64,000 nt of DNA, from NCBI GenBank assembly GCA_020635565.1, contig JACJZN010000009.1, positions 62,001 through 126,000 on the forward strand. The letters run 5' to 3'. Below the pieces are notes generated by a model, which made no database searches, was not told where the DNA came from, and worked only from the letters and a program-made list of their open reading frames with translations. The position numbers were made by a program, and so were the translations under genes. Shown here piece by piece: positions 27,769 to 37,048 of this stretch (position 1 is its first letter; each line of letters opens with the position of its first letter). Source of the stretch: Flavobacteriales bacterium. GTDB lineage: Bacteria > Bacteroidota > Bacteroidia > Flavobacteriales_D > Parvicellaceae.

Positions 27769-28730
27769 ATCGAGTTTTAAGTATTATTTTCCTGGTCGTT
27801 GGGCTTTCACCTGTTTTTGCCAATGATGGCGAGCATCGTAAGGCATTGGAGGTACAGATCGTATCAGACGAGTTCGACAAAAGTATCCCTGAGGGAAAAT
27901 GTAAAGTAACAGGAGAAGTGTATTTCCAGGGAGAGCTTGTGGCGAGTGCAGAAGTGTGTTCGTTTAAAGGACAGGAATGTGTTAAAACTAATAAAAAGGG
28001 TGAGTTTTCGATTCTGATAGATACAAACGAATCATATGTGTATGCCACTGTAATAGGAGCTCAAACTTCATATCTTCAGAATTATTCATTTAAGTCACAG
28101 CATCATCTCAAAATTCGTTTTTATGTTGAGCAGAAGTATATGACGGTAAAAAAGCCGGTACTGTATATATATTCGGATGAAAAAGTGTCGATGGATTTAT
28201 CGCTCAAAACAGATGTGGCCTTAACGTTTACTTATCCTAAATATGAAAATGGATGGACAATTGAGGTGGATCCGCAAGATGGATTGTCTGTTAATGGAAA
28301 GAACTATCCCTACTTGTTCTGGGAAGGAAGGGATTTTGGAAATATTAAGTATAGTTCCGAAGAAGAAGAAATTGTCGGTGAGGTGATTAAAACCGATACA
28401 GTGGTTTCATATCTTGAGACTGTAACAAAAAAAATGGGATTGAATTCAAGGGAGTCCACTGATTTCATTACTTTCTGGGGGCCAATTTTATCTACTCATG
28501 ATTTTGCATTTGTTCAATTCGCCCTAGATGAAGATTACGATCAAGTGGCTGAGATCAAAAGTACTGTTCTAATCGAAAATGAGCGAAGGATCTTTATGCT
28601 TTATGAGTCTTTTGATCAATTTCCAGCTATCAATTGTACTCAGTCTCAAGCAGATATTCCAATGTTTCAAAGAGGTGGATTGACGTTGATAGAGTGGGGT
28701 GGAGCAGAAGTCAATTTGCCCAATTTATAG
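27765..28730 (+). CDS. Secreted KPVIYLY-domain protein, paralogue 3
   Basis: A 321-residue protein with a signal peptide (about 1-19), Cys46 in the sandwich domain plus two extra cysteines at 65 and 72, the signature as KPVLYIY at 130-136, then TFTYPK, YPYLFWEG, TDFITFWGP and a final IEWGG. The extra cysteines and weaker signature make it the most divergent copy. It begins inside the ATGA overlap with paralogue 2, so the three are translated as an operon. Its 3' end overlaps the convergent outer-membrane gene by 6 bp. Confidence 0.75.
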   Translation: MNRVLSIIFLVVGLSPVFANDGEHRKALEVQIVSDEFDKSIPEGKCKVTGEVYFQGELVASAEVCSFKGQECVKTNKKGEFSILIDTNESYVYATVIGAQTSYLQNYSFKSQHHLKIRFYVEQKYMTVKKPVLYIYSDEKVSMDLSLKTDVALTFTYPKYENGWTIEVDPQDGLSVNGKNYPYLFWEGRDFGNIKYSSEEEEIVGEVIKTDTVVSYLETVTKKMGLNSRESTDFITFWGPILSTHDFAFVQFALDEDYDQVAEIKSTVLIENERRIFMLYESFDQFPAINCTQSQADIPMFQRGGLTLIEWGGAEVNLPNL

Positions 28731-29405
28731 TCGCAAATGCACACTTAGCTCCAGACCACTGTGGGTCATTTGTTTGTAATGATACGGGTATTTACTCTGT
28801 AAAAAAGACTGGTCTTCCAAAGGTTTAGAGATTCTATAATTCCATGAAAATATCGGGTTGTATTTGATCATTCCTGATAGATTTTTCATAATCCTGAATT
28901 CGATAGCGGCTGTACACGTTAGCGCAATCATGATGTATTTGGGAGACCATTTTTCAAGATGATTCAGATCTCTATTCTGATCAGCAAAGCTCTTGGAATA
29001 ATATCCGTCTTCTTTGATTAAACCGGTGTTGATTCCAGCACCAACATAAAGATTGGTGAGGTCATTCGTCCAGCCCTTGAGTAATGAAACTTGAAGACAA
29101 TTCAACTTACGCTGCTTCACATTTAAATGTTCGTTGGTGGTGGTTCCAGAAACCCAATCGGTATGAGACCAATTAGTGATCTTATTTTGCTGCTGCCACA
29201 TTTTACTGATTTCAGTTTGAAGTGTGAATTTTCCAAAACACTGACGATAGATGAAACCGAACTTTTCTTGGTAGAATAATCGATCATTGTCAGCTGGAGC
29301 CATTGAGAAATTCACTCCGATCGTTTTGCGGATATCGTGATGTTTTTGAGCTTTGACCTCAGGGATAACAGCGAGAAAAACAAGAAGAAAATAGTAGCCA
29401 CGCAT
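28725..29405 (-). CDS. Hypothetical outer-membrane beta-barrel protein
   Basis: A 226-residue protein with a signal peptide (cleavage near EVKAQ, residue 19). The mature part alternates polar and hydrophobic residues with aromatic girdle positions, for example FGFIYRQCFGKFTLQTEISKM split by turns, and ends in a strand LELSVHLRL typical of an outer-membrane barrel. No family was recognised. It is not in the same transcription unit as the KPVIYLY genes, which run against it. Confidence 0.65.
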   Translation of the reverse strand: MRGYYFLLVFLAVIPEVKAQKHHDIRKTIGVNFSMAPADNDRLFYQEKFGFIYRQCFGKFTLQTEISKMWQQQNKITNWSHTDWVSGTTTNEHLNVKQRKLNCLQVSLLKGWTNDLTNLYVGAGINTGLIKEDGYYSKSFADQNRDLNHLEKWSPKYIMIALTCTAAIEFRIMKNLSGMIKYNPIFSWNYRISKPLEDQSFLQSKYPYHYKQMTHSGLELSVHLRL

Positions 29406-29442
29406 ATTCTTTTTTGGAGAATAATACGCATCAGAGAAAAGG

Positions 29443-30225
29443 TTACTTTTTTACCATTTTGAATAATTGACCAGCAACTTTGCCAACCATCTTTCGACCC
29501 GCAACTTGTGTGGCAACTACCCCAATTTTATTGCCTAATCCATGAATGACAGTAGTTTCACCATCCAGCATTTTTTCATAGCCGTATTTTGCTACTGAAC
29601 TAGCTGAAGGTAGCATTCTTGAATTAGATAGTCTTTCATCCAGATTGGCAGAAGATCCAAAATTACTTCTAGTAGGACCAGGACACAATGCAGTTACCGT
29701 TATATCAGTTCCTTTCAATTCTTCTGACAGTGCCTCGGAAAAGGTCAGCACATAAGCTTTGGTGGCAGAGTAAACTGATAGATATGGAATTCCCTGAAAG
29801 GCTGCAGTACTGGCTACATTCAAGATCTTGCCAGCAGATTTTGAACTTGTTTTATTTTTAACGAAGTAGTAGCAAAGATCTGTCAAAGCAGTAATGTTCA
29901 ATTGGATCATTTGTTGCCATGTCGAAATATCCGCATCTACCAATTTCTGGGTGAAACCAATACCAGCATTGTTGATGAGATAATCAACCTCTAATTTTTG
30001 ATGTGCGATTTCATCGAAGAGTATTTTGCCTGCATTATCTGTGGTAAGATCCATTGGAATTACATGACAATTTATGTTGAACTTCGTGGTTACCAATGTC
30101 TTCAATGCTTCCAATTTACTTTCACTTCTGGCTACTACTATTAGGTCACCTCCTGTTGAGGCATGATAAATCGCTAGTTCATATCCTATGCCTGAAGAGG
30201 CTCCTGTGATCAATGCGGTACTCAT
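29443..30225 (-). CDS. Short-chain dehydrogenase/reductase
   Basis: A 260-residue classical SDR. The cofactor-binding motif TGASSGIG is at residues 7-14, NNAG at 85-88, catalytic Ser139 in NVAST, and Tyr152/Lys156 in YSATK. The fold and length match NAD(P)-dependent oxidoreductases of the DltE/YqjQ-like group. After the core, residues from about 215 to the end are basic and hydrophobic (GRKMVGKVAGQLFKMVKK) and might associate with membrane. Substrate unknown. It has its own promoter divergent from dxs. Confidence 0.88.
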   Translation of the reverse strand: MSTALITGASSGIGYELAIYHASTGGDLIVVARSESKLEALKTLVTTKFNINCHVIPMDLTTDNAGKILFDEIAHQKLEVDYLINNAGIGFTQKLVDADISTWQQMIQLNITALTDLCYYFVKNKTSSKSAGKILNVASTAAFQGIPYLSVYSATKAYVLTFSEALSEELKGTDITVTALCPGPTRSNFGSSANLDERLSNSRMLPSASSVAKYGYEKMLDGETTVIHGLGNKIGVVATQVAGRKMVGKVAGQLFKMVKK

Positions 30226-30244
30226 GATGAATCTTTTGTTTTCT

Positions 30245-30275
30245 CAAAGTTACGAAATAGTCAGTTACCTATCAA
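30245..30275 (-). promoter_or_regulatory. Promoter for the SDR gene
   Basis: Minus-strand TTG (30273-30275), 20 bp spacer, then TAACTTTG (30245-30252): a full match to TTG-N17-23-TAnnTTTG. The box ends 19 bp before the ATG at 30225. Confidence 0.6.
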
Positions 30276-30281
30276 TTCTAC

Positions 30282-30289
30282 TATCTTTG
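30282..30289 (+). promoter_or_regulatory. Candidate -7 box for dxs, close to the start codon
   Basis: TATCTTTG is a full match to TAnnTTTG and ends 10 bp before the dxs ATG (30300). The expected transcription start is only a few bases upstream of the start codon. It shares the 74 bp divergent intergenic region with the SDR promoter. Confidence 0.5.
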
Positions 30290-30299
30290 TGTCCCTCAT

Positions 30300-32030
30300 A
30301 TGAGTAATCATCTCAGTCATATCAGATGTCCTAAGGATATAAAAAAGATCTCAGTAAACGATCTTCCTGATCTGTGTAAAGAAATTAGATCTAAGATCGT
30401 GGAAGTTACCTCTCAGGGATCGGGACATCTTGGAGCTAGTTTGGGAGCAGTAGAATTGGCTGTAGGAATTCACTATTTTTTCGATTCTGCGAGGGATAGT
30501 TTTGTTTGGGATGTGGGACATCAAGCTTATGCTCATAAGATCCTTACCGGACGCAAAGACTTGTTCAGTTCGCTCAGAAATATGGGAGGTATTTCTGGTT
30601 TTCCGAGCAGGAAGGAGAGTAAATATGATGATTTTGGAACTGGTCATAGTAGTACGTCTGTTAGCGCTGTTTTAGGAATGGCGATGGCCAAAAAATTAAA
30701 AGGTGATCATAGTAATAATGTGGCAATTATTGGCGATGGAAGTTTAACCGGAGGAATGGCTTTTGAAGGTTTGAATCACTTGGCAACAGCTGATGTGAAT
30801 GTGATCGTTTTGATCAATGATAATGACATGTCAATCGATCCGAATGTGGGTGGTCTTCAGCGTCATTTGAACTCTATTGATCCAGAAAATAATTTTTTTA
30901 CTGATCTAGGATTGAATTATCATGGTGTTTTTGATGGGAATGATATAGGTGAGGTGTTGGGCGTGTTATCCAAAAATGAATTGAAAAGGGGAGCTCACGT
31001 TGTTCACTTTCGAACCAAAAAAGGATTTGGCTATCGTTATTCTGAGGATGGAAATCCTACTCACTGGCATGCACCCGGAAAGTTCGAGATCGAATCTGGT
31101 GAAGGGGAAGCTGGATCAACCGGATTTCCTAAAAAATATCAGACAATCGTAGGTCAGACCCTCCTTAATCTGATGAAGGAGGATCAGGATGTAGTGGTGA
31201 TTACACCGGCAATGGCATCTGGTTCTTCATTGAAGGAAATTGAGAAGGAGTACTCTGATCGTTTCTTTGATGTTGGAATTGCCGAACAACATGCAGTTAC
31301 ATTCTCTGCCGGATTAGCTGCTCAGAATAAAAAGCCGGTTTGTGTTATCTATTCTACTTTCTTGCAAAGAGGTTATGATCAGGTGATACACGATGTGGCT
31401 TTGCAGAATTTGCCGGTAACCTTTCTTGTAGATAGAGCCGGATTGGTTGGAAGAGATGGGGCTACGCACCACGGTATGTTTGATCTGGCATATTTGAATT
31501 TGGTTCCAAACATGACGATCTATGCCCCTCAGAATGAAGATCAACTAGCAGTTTTAATTCGTAATACCGGGCAATTATCCGAAGGGCCTGTAGCGATAAG
31601 ATATCCAAGAGGAAAAGGAATTTTGAGGCAAGAGATCGATGAGACCTATATCCATCAGGATTTTGTATTAAAGAGTGTATCAAGTACGAAGAACTTGGTC
31701 TTGACCATTGGTGCAATAGGAAATCAGATTCAGGCAAGTTCTGATTTTGATGTGCTTTCATTGATCAAGGTTAAGCCTTTGGATCTAGCAGGTTTGAGAT
31801 CGGTTTTAGCAAGATACAAGAAACTCGTGATTATCGAAGATGGAGTGGAGCAGGGGGGGATTGCACAAACCATTGTAGTTGGTATTGCGAAATGCGATAT
31901 GCAGCTGTCTACTGAAATTATCGCTTTCCCAGATGCTTTCGTTGAGCATGGTGGACAAGATGAACTTTATGCCAAGTTAGGAATGGATAAGGCTAGCTTA
32001 GAAGATCGTTTAAAGGAATTCTTTGCATAG
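30300..32030 (+). CDS. dxs: 1-deoxy-D-xylulose-5-phosphate synthase
   Basis: A 576-residue thiamine-diphosphate enzyme that condenses pyruvate with glyceraldehyde 3-phosphate in the MEP isoprenoid pathway. Motifs: GHLGAS at 42-47 (His43), DVGHQAYAHKIL (His74), the ThDP/Mg motif GDGSLTGG at 145-152 with NDND at 173-176, and the catalytic Glu in GIAEQHAVTFSAG. It is shorter than E. coli Dxs (620), as in flavobacteria, because the N-terminal linker is reduced. The usual GPxDGHD motif reads GVFDGND at 209-215, so the conserved proline and histidine are replaced. The transketolase C-terminal domain is complete. Confidence 0.94.
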   Translation: MSNHLSHIRCPKDIKKISVNDLPDLCKEIRSKIVEVTSQGSGHLGASLGAVELAVGIHYFFDSARDSFVWDVGHQAYAHKILTGRKDLFSSLRNMGGISGFPSRKESKYDDFGTGHSSTSVSAVLGMAMAKKLKGDHSNNVAIIGDGSLTGGMAFEGLNHLATADVNVIVLINDNDMSIDPNVGGLQRHLNSIDPENNFFTDLGLNYHGVFDGNDIGEVLGVLSKNELKRGAHVVHFRTKKGFGYRYSEDGNPTHWHAPGKFEIESGEGEAGSTGFPKKYQTIVGQTLLNLMKEDQDVVVITPAMASGSSLKEIEKEYSDRFFDVGIAEQHAVTFSAGLAAQNKKPVCVIYSTFLQRGYDQVIHDVALQNLPVTFLVDRAGLVGRDGATHHGMFDLAYLNLVPNMTIYAPQNEDQLAVLIRNTGQLSEGPVAIRYPRGKGILRQEIDETYIHQDFVLKSVSSTKNLVLTIGAIGNQIQASSDFDVLSLIKVKPLDLAGLRSVLARYKKLVIIEDGVEQGGIAQTIVVGIAKCDMQLSTEIIAFPDAFVEHGGQDELYAKLGMDKASLEDRLKEFFA

Positions 32031-32077
32031 TATGCAACTAGGACTATGGTCAGCACGTTTCTTAAGTGTTATTCAAG

Positions 32078-32671
32078 ATGCTATTAAGTAAACAACTTAT
32101 CATACTATTTTTTTTCATTGGAATTTCAAATGCTTTCTCACAGAATAATAGCTTTGGGGTTACAACGTCTTTTATATATGGTGATTTTTCCTATCCAGTG
32201 ATCGGGAATTATTCTCCTGGTTTTGAATTGGGGGGTAGTTTTCGTAAGGACAGCTGTTGTGGTCAAAAGAAAGTGGGATTTCATACAGAGTTGACTTATT
32301 TATAAAGACAAAGCAGTACTGGAGAAATCTCTCAACTCCTGCCAAAACTTGGTATGAGTTATAAAATAGGTTCAGGAAAGTACAGTTTCGAACCTGTTGT
32401 TGGACTGTACGGCAAAGTTCTATTGAGCTATCATAGTTTTTATGAGTATAGTGGCTTACAAACTGATTCAAGAAACGTTATAATTGGGGCGTACTTTAGT
32501 CCTCAATTAAATATTCAAATAAGTAATAAAGTAATTGTTTCTTTTTTCGCTAGCATGAGGTTTGATATTACACCCTCTTATTATATTTGGTATAGTACGT
32601 ATTTTGCGGAGAGGAAATATAGCTTGTCTTCAGGAGTTCAATTACTCTTCAGTTTGAACAGTAGTAACTAA
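32078..32671 (+). pseudogene. Outer-membrane beta-barrel protein gene interrupted by an in-frame stop
   Basis: From ATG 32078 the frame encodes a signal peptide (ending near NAFSQ) and barrel-like strands, then meets TAA at 32303-32305. The same frame continues without another stop to 32671, through KIGSGKYSFEPVVGLYG and QISNKVIVSFFASMRF and ends in a strand-like SLSSGVQLLFSL. Together it would be about 197 residues, a normal size for a small Bacteroidota outer-membrane barrel. A single substitution therefore explains the break. Alternatives are a sequencing error, stop readthrough, or two separate peptides. It follows dxs by 47 bp on the same strand. Confidence 0.7.
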
Positions 32672-33444
32672 CTATGAATCTCATAATCATCTGCATCCAG
32701 TTGAGCGGGAAATCTTCTTCTGAAAAGTTTTATAGCCTCGAGATCTAAAACTTGAAACGAAAATCCCTCTTTGTGGTCTTTGTGTGAATCAATCGCAACT
32801 CCCTTAAAATCAAAAACAGCTGAACGACCATCATATTCATTACCATTTCCATCTGTCCCAACTCGGTTAACTCCAATTACATAAGATAAATTCTCAATAG
32901 CTCTGGCTTTCAAAAGAGCGTACCAGGCTTCACTTCGCACTTCGGGCCAATTCGCTACGTAAATGAGGGCATCGTAATCCAATTCCTTGTTGTTTCTACT
33001 CCAAATTGGAAACCTAAGATCGTAGCAGATTTGAAGCATGAACCTGAAATTTTTATACTCAACTACTACTTGTTTGTCACCAGCCGTATAGTGGTGATGT
33101 TCCTCTGCCATTCTAAACAGGTGTCGTTTGTCGTAGTGCTTAACTGTACCGTTGGGTTGCACCCAATAAAGTCTGTTAAAGGTTTCATTTTGAATGGCTA
33201 CAGCCACACTGCCTACTACAACAACCTTTTTAGCTTTAGCAGTTGCTTTCATCCAATCTAACGCTTCACCTCCTGCAGTTAAAGCAATCGCATCCACATC
33301 CATCGAAAAACCGGTGTTGAACATTTCCGGAAGAACCAAAATGTCTACGTCAGCAGGAAGTTGATGAAGTAAACCATTCAATCTTTTGATGTTAGCGAAA
33401 GTGTCTTCCCAGACGATGTTGTATTGAAGGGTAGCGATTTTCAT
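32668..33444 (-). CDS. Carbon-nitrogen hydrolase (nitrilase superfamily, omega-amidase/YafV-like)
   Basis: A 258-residue enzyme with the nitrilase triad Glu40 (LVLPEMF), Lys106 (YDKRHLF) and Cys140 (LQICYDLRFP). The motifs PEMFNTGF, YDKRHLFRMAEEHHHY and ICYDLRFPIWSRN are characteristic of the YafV/Nit2 group, which hydrolyses omega-amides such as alpha-ketoglutaramate; this activity is inferred from the family. Cytoplasmic, no signal peptide. Its 3' end overlaps the interrupted outer-membrane gene by 4 bp on the opposite strand. Confidence 0.9.
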   Translation of the reverse strand: MKIATLQYNIVWEDTFANIKRLNGLLHQLPADVDILVLPEMFNTGFSMDVDAIALTAGGEALDWMKATAKAKKVVVVGSVAVAIQNETFNRLYWVQPNGTVKHYDKRHLFRMAEEHHHYTAGDKQVVVEYKNFRFMLQICYDLRFPIWSRNNKELDYDALIYVANWPEVRSEAWYALLKARAIENLSYVIGVNRVGTDGNGNEYDGRSAVFDFKGVAIDSHKDHKEGFSFQVLDLEAIKLFRRRFPAQLDADDYEIHS

Positions 33445-33535
33445 TTACACAATTTGATGATTTGAAAATGTACTAATTATGTTTGAAAGTAAGCAAATTA
33501 TCAAATTAAACCATTTCAAAATCGCCAAATTAACC

Positions 33536-34594
33536 CTAACTCATCAAATCTGCATACTTCTTAGTGTCAGGAATCTGCTCGAGGATGGTTTTGAGCAGCA
33601 CCGTAATAGGAACGGACATGATCAATCCAGGAATTCCCCAAACAAATCCCCATAGAGCGAGCATGATCAAAACAGTGATTGTATTGATGCTGAAAGATTT
33701 TCCCATTAAAATAGGTTCTAAAATTCCTCCAAACAACACCTGAACACCAGTAAGTACTAGTCCAAAGGTCACAATTGTTCCGGGTGCATTGATCTCAATT
33801 ATACTGAATATTGTAACAACAATTACAGCGATCACAGAACCGATCATCTGTACAAAATTGATTGCAAAAGTGAAGAATCCCCAGAAGATAGGGAAACTTA
33901 CATCAAAGGCATAACAAGCAATAGTGAATCCGATCCCCGTGAATAGACTTAATAGAAATTTCACCCAAATAAACTTAACGATACTCTTCTCAATTTTCAA
34001 AAATGTTCTGACGCTTGGCATCTTTTGATTAAAGATCAAAATGTGCATTAGCTTCTGCATATCCAGTGTGTTTGCTAATAATAGGACTAGGAAGAATAAG
34101 AACATTAGGAATCTTGAAACGCTTCCCATGATCCCTGTTAACAGATCCGGACCATTTTCCATAAACCAATCCTGTGCCTTTTTGATCGAAATAGCCTGAG
34201 CTGATTCTTCTGCAACCTGCTCATCCTGAGCAAAGTAATTCGTAAAGGCTTTTGAAACTTCTTCGAATCGATTTTCTGCGGTAATTACAAAGGTAGGGTC
34301 AGCATGCGTGATCTCTGAAGCACTAAATTTAACTACTTGAATTCCAATAAACATTAAGCCTATAATGATCGATACGCAAACGGTTATCGATAACCATCCA
34401 GGCACATTTTTTTCCTTCATTTTCCTTACTAAAGGCATGAAAATGACAGATACAAAAATTGCGGCAAATAAAGGAATGAATATGAATTTTAAAAGATAAA
34501 GAACGTAGAAGGCCAATGGGATGGCCATCATTATTAATAGTCGTTTTATCTGCTTTAGCTGACGAGTATTTTCGATTTCTGGTTTTAAGGTCAT
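33536..34594 (-). CDS. AI-2E family transporter (TqsA/PerM-like permease)
   Basis: A 352-residue inner-membrane protein with about eight hydrophobic helices and family motifs FIPLFAAIFVSVIFMPLV in the N-terminal half and GGILEPILMGKS and GIPGLIMSVP in the C-terminal half. This superfamily includes TqsA and Na+/H+ antiporter-like members, so the substrate cannot be assigned. The ATG at 34594 was used; a TTG 21 bp upstream is less likely. A candidate -7 box TACCTTTG lies at 34613-34620 on this strand, 18 bp upstream. Confidence 0.88.
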   Translation of the reverse strand: MTLKPEIENTRQLKQIKRLLIMMAIPLAFYVLYLLKFIFIPLFAAIFVSVIFMPLVRKMKEKNVPGWLSITVCVSIIIGLMFIGIQVVKFSASEITHADPTFVITAENRFEEVSKAFTNYFAQDEQVAEESAQAISIKKAQDWFMENGPDLLTGIMGSVSRFLMFLFFLVLLLANTLDMQKLMHILIFNQKMPSVRTFLKIEKSIVKFIWVKFLLSLFTGIGFTIACYAFDVSFPIFWGFFTFAINFVQMIGSVIAVIVVTIFSIIEINAPGTIVTFGLVLTGVQVLFGGILEPILMGKSFSINTITVLIMLALWGFVWGIPGLIMSVPITVLLKTILEQIPDTKKYADLMS

Positions 34595-34612
34595 TTTTTC
34601 GTGAATTGGCGC

Positions 34613-34620
34613 CAAAGGTA
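34613..34620 (-). promoter_or_regulatory. Candidate -7 box for the AI-2E family gene
   Basis: TACCTTTG on the minus strand matches TAnnTTTG, 18 bp before the ATG at 34594. A TTG is found 15 bp further upstream (34636-34638), shorter than usual spacing. Confidence 0.4.
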
Positions 34621-34658
34621 GTCAAATAAGAACTACAAAAGGATTAAGAAAAAATGTA

Positions 34659-35828
34659 TCAATGACCAAAAATCTCCTCAAGCATTTGTTCCAATGCCTG
34701 ACCTCTTAATTTTTTAGCAATGATCTTGCCTTCCTTATCGATTAGAACAGTGTAAGGGATACCGTTAAATCCGTAGATCTGCGTAGCTTCTGTTTGCCAT
34801 TGCTTAAGGTCGCTTACGTGATTAGGCCAGATCAATCCATCCTGAATAATGGCGTTTTCCCAGTTGGCTTTACTCTTGTCTAAGGAGACAGAATAGACTG
34901 TAAATCCATCGTCTTTATACTTATTGTACATTTTTACAACGTTTGGATTTTCCATTCTACAAGGCTTACACCAGCTTGCCCAGAAATCAATAAGGACATA
35001 GTTGCCTCTTAAAGACTCCAAAGTAATTACTTCACCTGTAGGGCTTTTGAAATTTAATTCAGGAGCAACGGCACCAATAGCAGTTCTGGCTTCCATCTCC
35101 TGTTGTTTTTTTAATTGCTCTTCCTGAATTTTAATTTGTGTTTCAATCTGAGTCAATTGCGTTTTAACACCGATGTAGTATTCTGATTCTGGCATGGTCT
35201 CACCCAATCCTTTTTCAATTTTTCTCAACTGATCAACATCATCAATTGGCTTAAGATATCCTACGGCAACGATTGAAGCAGGAGATTTTGCATTTGTCTC
35301 AATAAAGGTATTTCTAATCTTAATGAAATCAGTATCCAAACTATCAATTGAAGTTTGGATAGCGCTTCGTTCGTCCATAGAAATTCCCTTAGAGTAGAGT
35401 TTCTTGTTTAGTTCACTCTTCATTTCTTGATAACGAAATACATCTTTGGTAAATTGGCTGATATTCGATGCGTCTGAATTTCCTTTGATTGTGTAGGTAT
35501 TGACAAAGCTCTCAGCGTCACCATTTAACAAAACTTTTTTGTCTGTGCTGGCGCTGTCTAATAGAATGAGAGCATAAGCATCTGCCTTCAGCATTACAGA
35601 GAAGAATTCTTTCTCGGTTGCAGTGGTGGTTAATTTGTACTTCCCTTTTTTGTTGATCTCACAACTGTCTACAACAATTTGTTGGTTGTTTACAAATTTG
35701 TTTAAATGAATAACTTTTCCGGCACCGTTTTCAATTACTCCAGAGATCTCTATTTCTTTTCCTTGAGAAAGAAATTGAATCGAAATCAGAAGTGCTACTA
35801 GTAATACGCTTAGTTTGTTTTTTATCAT
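34659..35828 (-). CDS. TlpA-type periplasmic thiol-disulfide protein with DUF4369-like N-terminus
   Basis: A 389-residue protein with a Sec signal peptide (about 1-22), a DUF4369-like beta domain (about 24-125), a helical linker (about 130-245), and an AhpC/TSA-type thioredoxin domain (about 250-389) with the active site WCKPC and cis-Pro in NGIPYTV. It probably reduces disulfides in the periplasm or serves cytochrome maturation. It starts within the last 4 bp of the lipoprotein paralogue and is the final gene of the lpxK operon. Confidence 0.88.
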   Translation of the reverse strand: MIKNKLSVLLVALLISIQFLSQGKEIEISGVIENGAGKVIHLNKFVNNQQIVVDSCEINKKGKYKLTTTATEKEFFSVMLKADAYALILLDSASTDKKVLLNGDAESFVNTYTIKGNSDASNISQFTKDVFRYQEMKSELNKKLYSKGISMDERSAIQTSIDSLDTDFIKIRNTFIETNAKSPASIVAVGYLKPIDDVDQLRKIEKGLGETMPESEYYIGVKTQLTQIETQIKIQEEQLKKQQEMEARTAIGAVAPELNFKSPTGEVITLESLRGNYVLIDFWASWCKPCRMENPNVVKMYNKYKDDGFTVYSVSLDKSKANWENAIIQDGLIWPNHVSDLKQWQTEATQIYGFNGIPYTVLIDKEGKIIAKKLRGQALEQMLEEIFGH

Positions 35829-37048
35829 CCTAGAATTTCTTTTAATTTATTGGCAAGGTCTTGACCTCTCAAGTCCTTCGCAATAATTGTTCCATCTGCA
35901 TCTATCAGATAGGTTTGGGGAATGCTGTTCACACTATAAATCGCAGCAGGAACAGAGTTCCACCCACCTAGATCACTTACATGGTTAGGCCATATTAAGC
36001 CATCAGCTTGAATTGCATTGATCCATTGGGCCTTATTGTTGTCAAGTGAAACAGAATATACTGTGAAGCCTTTGTCTTTGTATTCATTGTATAGTTTCAC
36101 CACATTTGGGTTCTCCATTCTACAAGGCTTGCACCAACTAGCCCAGAAGTCCAATAGAATTACTTTTCCTTTCAAACTTGAAAGGGAGAGCATTTTACCT
36201 TCAGGAGTAGCAAAATTCAAATCTGGAGCAGGTTTCCCGATTCCTACTGCACCTTGAGCAGAATTCATTTGCTCTGTGTAGGCAATTTGCTGTTCAGCCT
36301 GAGAAAGCACAGCATTTACCTGTTCTGAGAACATAGAATTAGGCAAGTATTTGTTTGTGGCTTTACCAATAGCTTTTAGTTGTTCAATATCTGAAATTGG
36401 ATCATAGATGTCCTGCAGAACGATATATAGTGCTGGTGTATCGTCATTTTCCTTTACAAAGGCATTTCTGGCAGCTACAAACTCCTCTTGGATAGCCATT
36501 CCTTTCTCATTAATCGCGTCTTGTTTTGCTTTATCTGATTTTGGAATAGCAGCTAGTTCTGATTTCAATACTGTGATCTTATCCGTGAAATTCTGTCTCA
36601 TCAACAGATAGCTTCTGATCGCTGTTGAATGCCCAGTTCCACTTACTTGATAATCTCTTGCCCAGTTGTTAAATGAACCATTAATCATGATTTCATCATT
36701 AGCTCCAAGTAATACCAATGCAGCATTGTTGGACTGAAAACCAATTCCAAAGAAATTGAATCCTTGATGGTTGAGGTTAAATGAAAAATTGCCGTTTGCA
36801 TCAATTTCCGAAGAGTCGATAGTTTGAGCTGGATTAACACCATACTTATATAAGTAAATCTTTTGAATTGGAGAACCCTCTATGCTTCCTGTGATATTTA
36901 CGGATCCACTTTCCAAGCTATTGATGATAACCTCTGTTGAGTCAGTGTCCATGGAGTGTTTCTGTTCTCCAGCTTCTTCAGTTGAAGAAGCTCCACAGCT
37001 CCACAAAGAAATGGCCAATATAGGTAGGATGAACTTGAAATATTTCAT
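35825..37048 (-). CDS. TlpA-type thiol-disulfide lipoprotein with DUF4369-like N-terminus
   Basis: A 407-residue protein with a lipoprotein signal (LWSCG, Cys18), an acidic linker, a DUF4369-like domain (about 50-150), a helical middle, and a thioredoxin domain with WCKPC and cis-Pro in NSIPQTY. It shares the plan and long identical stretches, such as CKPCRMENPNVV, with the next gene, so the two are tandem duplicates; one is lipid-anchored and the other soluble. It overlaps gatB by one base. Confidence 0.88.
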   Translation of the reverse strand: MKYFKFILPILAISLWSCGASSTEEAGEQKHSMDTDSTEVIINSLESGSVNITGSIEGSPIQKIYLYKYGVNPAQTIDSSEIDANGNFSFNLNHQGFNFFGIGFQSNNAALVLLGANDEIMINGSFNNWARDYQVSGTGHSTAIRSYLLMRQNFTDKITVLKSELAAIPKSDKAKQDAINEKGMAIQEEFVAARNAFVKENDDTPALYIVLQDIYDPISDIEQLKAIGKATNKYLPNSMFSEQVNAVLSQAEQQIAYTEQMNSAQGAVGIGKPAPDLNFATPEGKMLSLSSLKGKVILLDFWASWCKPCRMENPNVVKLYNEYKDKGFTVYSVSLDNNKAQWINAIQADGLIWPNHVSDLGGWNSVPAAIYSVNSIPQTYLIDADGTIIAKDLRGQDLANKLKEILG

